A stretch of DNA of 5,808 bases from Thaumarchaeota archaeon UBA223 (GTDB lineage Archaea > Thermoproteota > Nitrososphaeria > Nitrososphaerales > UBA57), in the NCBI GenBank assembly GCA_002495905.1, contig DAHJ01000005.1, forward strand, positions 2,570 through 8,377. The letters run 5' to 3'. Below the pieces are notes generated by a model. It made no database searches. It saw only the letters and a program-made list of their open reading frames with translations, and had not been told where the DNA came from. Shown here piece by piece: positions 1 through 5,047 of this stretch (position 1 is its first letter; every line of letters starts with the position of its first letter). A program made the translations under genes and the position numbers.

Positions 1-22
1 AGTTCAAATCTCTCCCGGCCCA
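1..22 (+). tRNA. tRNA gene, 3' part only (T loop, T stem, acceptor strand)
   Basis: The window opens inside a tRNA. TTCAAAT at 3-9 is a canonical T loop (TTCRANY), followed by the 3' strand of the T stem (CTCTC, 10-14), the 3' acceptor strand CCGGCCC (15-21) and discriminator A (22). The 5' acceptor strand should therefore read GGGCCGG, but it lies outside the window. No CCA is encoded, as in many archaeal tRNA genes. The GC-rich stem stands out against the surrounding A+T-rich DNA. The anticodon is outside the window, so the amino acid cannot be assigned. Confidence 0.78.
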
Positions 23-33
23 TTAAAATTTAC

Positions 34-204
34 TTATCCTTTTTTAACGCCTACTGAACGATTCTTTAATCTTAAATCTGTCTTTTTACATTTTCTACAT
101 CGGGTAGCTGTTATAGGGTTTTTTCCACCACATTTTAAACAAATTTTAAAGAAAAGTCTTCGTTTCTGAGCTAATTGTTTCTTTTGTAAATCCGTTATAG
201 GCAT
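34..204 (-). CDS. rpl40e: Large-subunit ribosomal protein eL40 (L40e)
   Basis: This 56-residue basic protein, too short for most ORF callers, matches archaeal eL40. It starts MPITD, is rich in Lys/Arg, and has a zinc ribbon with two CxxC pairs at C22/C25 (ICLKC) and C36/C39 (CRKC), ten residues apart. FFKICLKCGGKNP followed by TATRC is the family core, and archaeal members are usually about 50-56 aa. It is a small zinc-binding structural protein of the 50S subunit; eukaryotes carry the same protein as a ubiquitin fusion. The ATG at 204 is chosen because MPIT is the conserved N-terminus and a TATA element lies 25 nt upstream, which suggests a leaderless mRNA. The gene converges on the tRNA with only 11 nt between them. 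It lies 43 nt downstream of the Lrp-like gene on the same strand but appears to have its own promoter. Confidence 0.93.
   Translation of the reverse strand: MPITDLQKKQLAQKRRLFFKICLKCGGKNPITATRCRKCKKTDLRLKNRSVGVKKG
38..47 (+). terminator. T-run that may end tRNA transcription
   Basis: A run of six T (40-45), preceded by CC, lies 17 nt after the tRNA 3' end. Archaeal RNA polymerase can terminate at such U-runs without a hairpin. The run lies inside the antisense 3' end of the eL40 gene, where it also encodes the lysine codons near the stop, so a coding explanation is equally possible. Confidence 0.3.
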
Positions 205-225
205 GATATTTTGTTATTATGTCTG

Positions 226-236
226 CGTTATATGAA
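226..236 (-). promoter_or_regulatory. TATA element for the eL40 gene
   Basis: On the minus strand the sequence reads TTCATATAACG. The last A of TATA (229) lies 25 nt from the eL40 start at 204, the spacing expected when transcription begins at or next to the start codon. The same TATAACG string recurs upstream of the DsrE2-like gene and ctaB. There is no experimental support. Confidence 0.45.
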
Positions 237-247
237 CTTTTTGGAAT

Positions 248-475
248 CTAATCTATTACAATCATACTGAGAGTTGAAGTTACACCTGACATTTTTCTTA
301 ACGTAAATATGTCACTTTTTAGTTCATCCTGAGATTGAGATTCCATTGATATCATGAAATCATATTTACCATATATTGCATGTGATTCAGATACTCCTTT
401 GGTATTTTCTAGTTCTTCTTTTACACTATCTTCAAAACCTGATTTCACATTCAATAAAACGAAGGCTTTATTCAC
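248..475 (-). CDS. Stand-alone Lrp/AsnC ligand-binding (RAM) domain protein
   Basis: This 75-residue protein consists only of the effector-binding half of the Lrp/AsnC family; there is no helix-turn-helix. The beta-alpha-beta-beta-alpha-beta order can be read off: strand KAFVLLNV, helix EDSVKEELEN, strand around SHAIYG, the YGKYD turn and strand DFMISME (37-46), helix SQDELKSDIFTL, and final strand TSTLSMIVI. Proteins of this kind in archaea usually form dimers or higher oligomers and bind amino acids or other small ligands, either modulating full-length Lrp partners or acting alone; the ligand here is unknown. The start is GTG at 475. This places the first strand exactly where homologues begin, and no in-frame ATG occurs before residue 41. 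The upstream promoter is weak (GTATGATG around 493-499). It is divergent from alba across a gap of about 97 nt. The fold assignment is firm; the function is not. Confidence 0.85.
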   Translation of the reverse strand: MNKAFVLLNVKSGFEDSVKEELENTKGVSESHAIYGKYDFMISMESQSQDELKSDIFTLRKMSGVTSTLSMIVID

Positions 476-531
476 GTTTTTTCATAGTTTACATCATACT
501 TGAATTGTTTGATTGTAAATCATGCGCAATA

Positions 532-541
532 TTTAATATAC
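532..541 (+). promoter_or_regulatory. TATA element for alba
   Basis: TTTAATATAC is the clearest TATA box in the divergent gap. Its last A (540) lies 24 nt before the GTG at 564 and 33 nt before the ATG at 573. Transcription should therefore begin close to 562-566, giving either a leaderless GTG start or a leader of about 10 nt before the ATG. Confidence 0.5.
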
Positions 542-563
542 TTCGAGCTAAAATAAGTATTAA

Positions 564-567
564 GTGA
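564..567 (+). promoter_or_regulatory. Possible Shine-Dalgarno (GTGA) that decides the alba start
   Basis: GTGA can pair with the archaeal 16S 3' tail (the CACCUCC region) and lies 5 nt before ATG 573, which supports that ATG. The same bases also contain an in-frame GTG codon (564) that would add three residues (M-N-I) if the mRNA is leaderless. Both readings fit the predicted transcription start. Confidence 0.35.
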
Positions 568-572
568 ATATA

Positions 573-992
573 ATGTCTGAAGAATTCAATTCAAACAACA
601 ATGACGAAACACAATCCCCTATTGAACAGGATATTCAAAATACAGAAACTACTGTTTCTGAATCAATTGAAACACCTACAACAAATGAAGTAGTTAATAC
701 TCCATCACAAGATCTTGAACGTGATCCTAATACCATTTATGTTGGTAAAAAACGTGTAATGAATTATGTGTTAGCATGTATGACCATACTTCAAAATGGT
801 TCTGACACTGTTACAATTAAAGCTCGTGGCCGTAGTATTAGTGCTGCAGTTGATGTTGCACAAATCCTTACAAGAAGATTCACACAAGGTGTTAGTGTTA
901 AAAGTATTAGCATTGCTACTGAACAAGTTCCTAATCGTGAAAGTAATGAAATGAGTAATGTTAGTTCTATAGAAATAGAAATGGGCAAGTAA
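573..992 (+). CDS. albA: Alba chromatin/nucleic-acid-binding protein with acidic N-terminal extension
   Basis: This 139-residue protein carries a complete Alba domain at residues 53-139. NTIYVGKKRVMNYV holds the paired lysines K59/K60 that correspond to the DNA/RNA-contacting pair in Sulfolobus Alba. It is followed by TVTIKARGRSISAAVD, the helix VAQILTRRF, and the C-terminal strands SVKSISIATEQ and SSIEIEM. Alba dimers coat DNA and RNA and are major archaeal nucleoid proteins. Residues 1-50 form an unusual low-complexity tail rich in S/T/N/E/Q, with 12 acidic residues and one basic residue (R50); it is probably disordered. Classic crenarchaeal Alba is about 90-100 aa and lacks this tail. ATG 573 is preferred because of the GTGA motif; GTG 564 (142 aa) remains possible. 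The gene has its own TATA box and a 3' stem-loop with a T-run, so it is probably monocistronic. Confidence 0.92.
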   Translation: MSEEFNSNNNDETQSPIEQDIQNTETTVSESIETPTTNEVVNTPSQDLERDPNTIYVGKKRVMNYVLACMTILQNGSDTVTIKARGRSISAAVDVAQILTRRFTQGVSVKSISIATEQVPNRESNEMSNVSSIEIEMGK

Positions 993-1019
993 TTATTTTT
1001 TGCCCTTTGTATTTTTTTT
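983..1019 (+). terminator. Stem-loop plus T-run terminator at the end of alba
   Basis: GGGCAA (983-988) pairs perfectly with TTGCCC (1000-1005) across an 11-nt loop that contains the alba stop codon (990-992). It is followed by TTTG and then a run of eight T (1012-1019). The 5' arm is coding sequence (last Gly-Lys codons). The layout resembles an intrinsic terminator; in archaea the T-run is probably the active part. The T-run overlaps the first bases of the DsrE2-like gene stop region on the other strand. Confidence 0.6.
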
Positions 1020-1425
1020 AAATATATAAAACAATTGAAGCTTTTTCTGCTTTATTGAGAAAAGTAGACAAGCCCATAATTCCATCTACTACGAATAATT
1101 CATTTTCATTTATATTCATAATACTTAATGATGCACTACAAACATAAAATTTTACTAAACCTGTTTCTTTTAATGTTTTTATCATTTGTTCAATATTCTG
1201 AATTTTATTTGACTTGATAGAACCATTGAATTTATCCTTTAATTCATTGTTATCAAATGACATTTTATTTATATTTTCTTTTTTTAATTTTTCTAACGCA
1301 CTATATGAAAAAAATATATCTACTTCCATATCATTTGCAACAGAAGCCATTGTTATTGATAACATGTTGTGAAACTTTACATATTCTCCTGATTCTGAAA
1401 ATATACATACTGAATTATTTTCCAT
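1018..1425 (-). CDS. DsrE2/DsrE-family protein (putative sulfur-relay or thiol protein)
   Basis: This 135-residue single-domain protein belongs to the DsrE/DsrE2 superfamily. The N-terminal strand NSVCIFSES is followed by a helix (20-30), the strand MEVDIFFSYSAL (33-44) and a Lys/Asn-rich linker. The hallmark segment is VKFYVCSASLSIMNI (91-105), with C96 at the position of the conserved, often persulfide-carrying Cys. The end, VDGIMGLSTFLNKAEKAS (113-130) into strand IVLYI, is typical of DsrE2-like proteins. The family transfers sulfane sulfur between TusA-like carriers or other acceptors; no TusA or rhodanese is visible here, so the partner is unknown. A second Cys (C7) lies in strand 1. ATG 1425 is supported by a TATA element 24 nt upstream. 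The gene converges on alba (25 nt) and diverges from another DsrE-superfamily gene (27 nt). Family confidence is good; the specific role is unassigned. Confidence 0.8.
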   Translation of the reverse strand: MENNSVCIFSESGEYVKFHNMLSITMASVANDMEVDIFFSYSALEKLKKENINKMSFDNNELKDKFNGSIKSNKIQNIEQMIKTLKETGLVKFYVCSASLSIMNINENELFVVDGIMGLSTFLNKAEKASIVLYI

Positions 1426-1445
1426 AATTTCTTTATTTATCTATT

Positions 1446-1454
1446 CGTTATAAT
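1446..1454 (-). promoter_or_regulatory. TATA element for the DsrE2-like gene, overlapping the divergent start codon
   Basis: The minus strand reads ATTATAACG, with the last A of TATA (1449) 24 nt before the ATG at 1425. The element covers the start codon of the divergent gene (1453-1455), so TBP bound here would sit on that gene's first codon. Confidence 0.45.
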
Positions 1455-1872
1455 GTTTTTATCTAAAGAATTTATTTCATATTTTATATTGCATCATCAT
1501 AAAACTATTCAGACTAAAAATATACTGATAATTTATAATAATCCTACATTACTAACTACTGATTCTATTGATCCAAATGGTCTTACATTATTACTTGGTA
1601 TTGAAGGAGGAATGAATCTTTCATTTTTACTTAGAAATAGCGCAGTTGAATATCTTATTTCATCAAATTGGGAAAATGATTTTCCTAAATCTGAATATAA
1701 TGCTTCATGGGATTGGGTCTCTAATGAAATCAATGGAGCTGTATATGCTATTCATGAGGACATTGAAAATTCTAATATTTCCCCGGAGTCAATATCTGAA
1801 GGAATTAAAATTATTTCAAATGATGAAGTTTCGTCTATTATAGAAAAAAATGATGTAATATTCGTCTATTAA
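1453..1872 (+). CDS. DsrE/DsrF-like protein lacking cysteine
   Basis: This protein of up to 139 residues has the outline of the DsrE/DsrF (TusC-like) fold. It shows a first strand KNILIIYNNP (22-31), helix GLTLLLGIEGG (43-53), strand NLSFLLRNSAVEYL, strand GAVYAIHEDIENSNIS (95-110), then ISEGIKIISNDEVSSII and last strand KNDVIFVY. The pattern of Gly-Ala-x-Val-Tyr, then a Gly-Ile-x-Ile-Ile turn and a terminal Asp-hydrophobic strand matches DsrE-family proteins, but overall similarity is low and my call is by eye. There is no Cys anywhere, so it cannot itself carry persulfide; it could be a structural partner, as TusC is to TusD. The first 21 residues lie before the fold and include HHH (14-16). 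A TTG at 1489 would remove twelve of them, so the true start is unsure. It lies back-to-back with the DsrE2-like gene. Confidence 0.62.
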   Translation: MFLSKEFISYFILHHHKTIQTKNILIIYNNPTLLTTDSIDPNGLTLLLGIEGGMNLSFLLRNSAVEYLISSNWENDFPKSEYNASWDWVSNEINGAVYAIHEDIENSNISPESISEGIKIISNDEVSSIIEKNDVIFVY

Positions 1873-1880
1873 GATTAATT

Positions 1881-1892
1881 CTTATACTTTTA
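1881..1892 (+). promoter_or_regulatory. TATA element for the pyrD-like/cofE operon
   Basis: CTTATACTTTTA lies in the 36-nt gap before the PyrD-like gene. The last A of TATA (1886) is 23 nt from ATG 1909, matching the spacing of the other promoters in the window and implying a leaderless operon mRNA. Confidence 0.42.
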
Positions 1893-1908
1893 TGTTGTTA
1901 AAAAATAC

Positions 1909-3081
1909 ATGAATCGATTTAATCTTGTTAGTGCAAGTTTGAATCCAGTTATATTTTCTCTTTATAGAAAGTATATGTATCTTAGATATAATGATACAAA
2001 AAATTACTCTCAAGGTGAGATTATTCACGAAAAATCTAAAAAACATCTCTTATATTTATCCAAAAGTCTAAAATCCCATTCAAATTATTTTCAATCCGAC
2101 GATTCAAATAAAATAATTATTAAAACCCATGAATTTCCAAATCCTGTTGGTTTAGCTTCTGGTTTTGATAAAAACTGTGAATTATTTGCACCTATGTCTT
2201 ATGTATTTGGTCTAGTTACTATTGGCACTGTATTGAAAAATGAAAATCCAGGCAATATTCAGAAACCTAAAGATGGAATCAAAAGATTAATCGTCAATCC
2301 GAATAACAAATCCATCATTAATTCTCAAGGATATCCTAGCCTTGGTTTAGACTATGCAGTTGACCAATTAAAGAAAAATCATAAAAATAGAAATAGAAAA
2401 TCAAAATTAATTCTCAGTTTTTCAGGTGTTTCTAATAGTCGCTCTATTGATGATTTATTAACAAATTCTGAAGAAATTATCAAAGCAACTCATGAATATG
2501 TTGATGGTTATGAAGATAGTAGAAGTTCTCCTAATACTGAATTTAATAAATTGATTCAAACTGAAGATATCACTTCTTCTATAATGTCGATTTTGAATTC
2601 TCATGCTCCATCTAAATTAAAATTATTAAAAATCTCTCCTTATTCTTCAATAGACCCACCTAAAGATGAAATCAAGAATAAATTACAACTAATAGAACAA
2701 TTTCATGAATCAGGTGGAGATATGGTTATTTTAAACAATAGTTTATCGATAAATGTTAAAGAAACTTACAATATTTCTAATTTTAATAAGAAAAATGGAG
2801 GATTGAGCGGAGATCCATTATATCCATATACTGAAAAACTCGTTGAATCTGTTCATCAAAAATTTAAAAATTTACCAATAATTGCTTGCGGAGGTATAAC
2901 TAATGGTCAAAAGGCTTGGAATTTATTGAATAAAGGTGCTTCATTATTTGAAATATATAGTGGAATGACTTTTTACGGTCTTAATCTTATAATTCAAATT
3001 AATAATACCTTAAAATCACAATTATCCGACTCTTCAATTAACGCATTTCTTAATAAAAGAAATAAAAATAATTTGATTTAA
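1909..3081 (+). CDS. pyrD: Divergent class-2 dihydroorotate dehydrogenase family protein (PyrD-like)
   Basis: This 390-residue FMN-binding TIM-barrel protein is laid out like class-2 (quinone-linked, membrane-associated) DHODH. It has an N-terminal helical segment around NPVIFSLYRKY (12-22), then NPVGLASGFDKN (78-89), GTVLKNENPGN (106-116), SSPNT (206-210), KIS (241-243), GGLSG (297-301), and the FMN-phosphate motifs CGGI (327-330) and IYSG (349-352). DHODH oxidises dihydroorotate to orotate in pyrimidine synthesis. S207 aligns with the catalytic Ser of class 2, and K88 with the conserved FMN/orotate Lys. However, several asparagines that hold orotate in E. coli PyrD appear replaced: the FNN turn is Y142-P143-S144, the Asn before SSPNT is S204, and NTT is N276-N277-S278. 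The protein is very Asn/Lys/Ser-rich. It could be a fast-evolving true PyrD or a paralogue with another substrate. It is followed after one base by cofE. Confidence 0.75.
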   Translation: MNRFNLVSASLNPVIFSLYRKYMYLRYNDTKNYSQGEIIHEKSKKHLLYLSKSLKSHSNYFQSDDSNKIIIKTHEFPNPVGLASGFDKNCELFAPMSYVFGLVTIGTVLKNENPGNIQKPKDGIKRLIVNPNNKSIINSQGYPSLGLDYAVDQLKKNHKNRNRKSKLILSFSGVSNSRSIDDLLTNSEEIIKATHEYVDGYEDSRSSPNTEFNKLIQTEDITSSIMSILNSHAPSKLKLLKISPYSSIDPPKDEIKNKLQLIEQFHESGGDMVILNNSLSINVKETYNISNFNKKNGGLSGDPLYPYTEKLVESVHQKFKNLPIIACGGITNGQKAWNLLNKGASLFEIYSGMTFYGLNLIIQINNTLKSQLSDSSINAFLNKRNKNNLI

Positions 3082-3082
3082 T

Positions 3083-3838
3083 ATGAAATACAATAAAATT
3101 ATAATTCGAAATATTCCTGGAATTCCAGAAATACAACCTGGTAATGATATTTCAAAAATAATTATTGAATCTTTGAAAAAAAATCGAATCAAGTTACGCA
3201 ATAAAGATGTTTTAGTAATTACTCAAAAGATAATATCAAAAGCTGAAGATAGATTAATTCATATAAATTCTATTAAACTTACATCAAAAGCAATTAAGTT
3301 ATCTAAATCAATAAATAAAAATCCATTATTGACTCAATTAATTTTAAATGAAAGTAAACGAATAATTCAAAAAAAACCTGGAGTTATAATTACTGAGACC
3401 CATCATGGTTTTATTTGTGCAAATTCAGGTATTGATAAATCAAATATCCCTGAAAATTATTATTGTTTATTACCAATTAATCCTGATAAATCTGCAAAAA
3501 AAATTCGTTTAATTTTAGAAAAAGAACATAGTGTAAAACTTGGTATAATTATTTCTGATACATTTGGAAGACCATTTCGTTCAGGACAAACTGATGTTGC
3601 AATTGGCGTATCTGGAATTAATCCATTGTTAAATTATAAAGGCATCAAAGATTCGTATAATAAAAATATTAATGTTACATCTATTGCAATTGCAGATGAA
3701 TTAGCATCTTCTGCAGAATTAGTATTGGGAAAAATTTCTAATAGTCCTATTGCATTAATTCGTGGTTATGATTTTATATCTAGTACAAAAAATTCAAAAT
3801 TACTTATTATGCCTAAAAATAAAAGTTTGTTTAGTTAA
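3083..3838 (+). CDS. cofE: Coenzyme F420-0:L-glutamate ligase
   Basis: This 251-residue protein is the usual length of archaeal CofE (about 250 aa), without the extra C-terminal nitroreductase-like domain of actinobacterial FbiB. CofE adds glutamates to F420-0 using GTP and divalent metal. Motifs visible in order are VLVITQKIISKAED (43-56), ITETHHGFICANSGID (103-118) with the His pair H107/H108 and N114, SDTFGRPFRSGQTD (158-171), and ADELASSAEL (204-213). All are in the expected order, so the enzyme looks intact. F420 biosynthesis genes occur in ammonia-oxidising archaea. The ATG lies one base after the PyrD-like stop (TAAtATG), indicating co-transcription and probably translational coupling. 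The gene is extremely A+T-rich, with many AAA/AAT/ATT codons, like its upstream partner. Its stop codon lies inside a 17-bp palindrome. Confidence 0.93.
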   Translation: MKYNKIIIRNIPGIPEIQPGNDISKIIIESLKKNRIKLRNKDVLVITQKIISKAEDRLIHINSIKLTSKAIKLSKSINKNPLLTQLILNESKRIIQKKPGVIITETHHGFICANSGIDKSNIPENYYCLLPINPDKSAKKIRLILEKEHSVKLGIIISDTFGRPFRSGQTDVAIGVSGINPLLNYKGIKDSYNKNINVTSIAIADELASSAELVLGKISNSPIALIRGYDFISSTKNSKLLIMPKNKSLFS

Positions 3839-3848
3839 TAATTAACTA
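3832..3848. repeat. 17-bp palindrome over the cofE stop, upstream of tatA
   Basis: TAGTTAAT (3832-3839) and ATTAACTA (3841-3848) are perfect reverse complements around a single A. The palindrome contains the cofE stop codon (3836-3838) and ends about 8 nt before a weak TATA-like ATAAAT (3856-3861), whose spacing of about 24 nt to the tatA ATG suits a leaderless promoter. It could be an operator for a dimeric regulator or a weak 3' hairpin (6-bp stem, 5-nt loop). AT-rich DNA yields such palindromes by chance fairly often. Confidence 0.4.
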
Positions 3849-3883
3849 GTAAAAGATAAATTCTAATTGTTTATAGATTATTC

Positions 3884-4147
3884 ATGGTATTACCAGGACT
3901 TGGAGGATCTGAAATTCTCATATTTGCTTTAATTGTAATCATGTTATTTGGAGCACAACGTTTACCTGAATTGGCAAGATCTTTAGGTAGATCAAAAGGC
4001 GAATTCGAAAAAGGAAAAACTGATTTTCAACCTGATTCAGGTTCAAAATCACGTACTGAGTTAGAAAAAGCTGCTAAGGAATTGGGTATAGATCCTACTG
4101 ATAAAACAGACGAAGAATTAAAGAATTTGATTAAAGATTCATTATAG
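3884..4147 (+). CDS. tatA: Twin-arginine translocase pore subunit TatA
   Basis: This 87-residue protein shows the standard TatA plan. A short extracytoplasmic N-terminus (MVLPGLGGSE) precedes a single membrane helix (11-21), the invariant Phe-Gly hinge F22-G23, and the amphipathic helix AQRLPELARSLGRSKGEFEKG (24-44). A charged cytoplasmic tail contains a second predicted helix, TELEKAAKELGID (58-70). TatA oligomers work with TatC to move folded proteins with twin-Arg signals across the membrane; no tatC lies in the window. E10 sits just before the membrane helix, a polar position often occupied in TatA/TatB proteins. A short gap of 45 nt separates it from cofE, so it may have its own weak promoter or be read through. 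Its stop codon lies inside the 3' end of ctaB on the opposite strand. Confidence 0.93.
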   Translation: MVLPGLGGSEILIFALIVIMLFGAQRLPELARSLGRSKGEFEKGKTDFQPDSGSKSRTELEKAAKELGIDPTDKTDEELKNLIKDSL

Positions 4148-5047
4148 TGAATTAATTATAACATCTAAAATCATTGCAATAAATAATACTGCCAAATATG
4201 GACTTGATATTTTAAATAATGTCCATGCTTTTTCTTGACTTGGTTCTATTAATAATCTAATACTTGCAATTAATACAATTCCTCCACTAATTATTGCAGC
4301 AATTAAATAAATTATTCCTATTTGATAAATCATGAGTGAAAATATAATTAATAGAATAGAACTTAGTGCAATTAATCTTATTGAAGTCTTTAAACTAACA
4401 ACTATTGGTAACATTGGTATATCTGCTTCAGAATAATCTTCTTTAAATCTTAATGATAAACTCCAAATATGTGCTGGTATCCATATGAAAACTAATGCAG
4501 AAATTAATAATCCCTCGATAGTAATGACTTTTGATACTGCTGTATATCCAATTAATGCAGGCATTGCACCAGAAAATCCTCCTAGTATTATATTTGTAAA
4601 ATTCTTTCTTTTTAGATATGCACTATATACGATTACATAATCAAATAATCCAAACAACATCAGAAATGTAACAATAGGTAGTGCGCTATTGTTTATGCTA
4701 TCTATCATGTATGTTGAACTTATTGCAATTACTGATAATATTATTCCAAAAATTAATGAATTTGAAGCTTTAATTCTTCCTGAGGGTATTGGTCTATTCT
4801 TGGTTCTTTTCATTATTGCATCGATATCTCTATCTATATAATTTGATATTGCCTCTGCACCTGCTGTACCACAAGTAACTGATAATATTACTAACACAAT
4901 TATTTCTCTTTGAATTGAAAATTCTCCACTTATTCCTCCTGCTCTTATCATTGCACCAATTGCTGTGAATACTAATAACCACCAAACGTTTGGTTTTGTC
5001 AATTCATAATAATCTGTAATTTTATTTTTAATAGAGGGACTTTCCAC
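4142..5047 (-). CDS. ctaB: Protoheme IX farnesyltransferase (heme o synthase)
   Basis: This 301-residue polytopic UbiA-family prenyltransferase attaches farnesyl to heme b to make heme o for heme-copper oxidases. Family marks are YYELTKPNVWWL (13-24) leading the first membrane helix; the first Asp-rich prenyl-diphosphate site NYIDRDIDAIMKRTKNRPIP (69-88), which includes the CtaB-typical MKRTKNRP; WIPAHIWSLSLR (189-200) with H193; and the second Asp-rich motif KEDYSEADIPMLP (202-214). About eight or nine membrane segments can be seen, near 22-34, 48-66, 97-115, 122-143, 155-170, 178-196, 224-241, 245-266 and 283-299. The start is GTG at 5047: an in-frame stop lies four codons upstream, and the next ATG (M33) would remove the conserved YELTKP. 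The gene is divergent from cdvA and convergent with tatA, overlapping it by 6 nt. The heme product implies an oxygen-respiring host. Confidence 0.95.
   Translation of the reverse strand: MESPSIKNKITDYYELTKPNVWWLLVFTAIGAMIRAGGISGEFSIQREIIVLVILSVTCGTAGAEAISNYIDRDIDAIMKRTKNRPIPSGRIKASNSLIFGIILSVIAISSTYMIDSINNSALPIVTFLMLFGLFDYVIVYSAYLKRKNFTNIILGGFSGAMPALIGYTAVSKVITIEGLLISALVFIWIPAHIWSLSLRFKEDYSEADIPMLPIVVSLKTSIRLIALSSILLIIFSLMIYQIGIIYLIAAIISGGIVLIASIRLLIEPSQEKAWTLFKISSPYLAVLFIAMILDVIINSL

Noticed and set aside
1..204. tRNA 3' end as an integration (att) site
   Set aside because: The adjoining gene is ribosomal eL40 and no integrase or second tRNA 3'-end copy was seen in the window.
468..485. Five-codon minus-strand upstream frame (ATG at 485, stop at 470-468) overlapping the GTG start of the Lrp-like gene
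   Set aside because: It could be read as a regulatory upstream ORF, but five codons in AT-rich DNA arise readily by chance and there is no supporting ribosome-binding site.
376..567. Plus-strand frame of about 63 codons across the Lrp-like gene and the divergent gap
   Set aside because: It is antisense to a confidently recognised RAM-domain gene and runs through the promoter region; the translation has no family features.
791..988. Open minus-strand frame of about 65 codons opposite alba
   Set aside because: It lies wholly within a clear Alba coding sequence, and its translation is a low-information Leu/Ile/Ser/Thr string with no recognisable domain.
1533..1843. Two short open frames (minus 1533-1733, plus 1646-1843) inside the DsrE/DsrF-like gene
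   Set aside because: They are alternative-frame shadows; the main frame shows a coherent alpha/beta pattern and these do not.
1909..3838. Possible horizontal transfer of the PyrD-like/cofE pair, because of its extreme A+T and Asn/Lys richness
   Set aside because: The neighbouring genes are also A+T-rich, CofE has normal archaeal motifs and length, and there are no flanking repeats, integrase or tRNA-adjacent junction.
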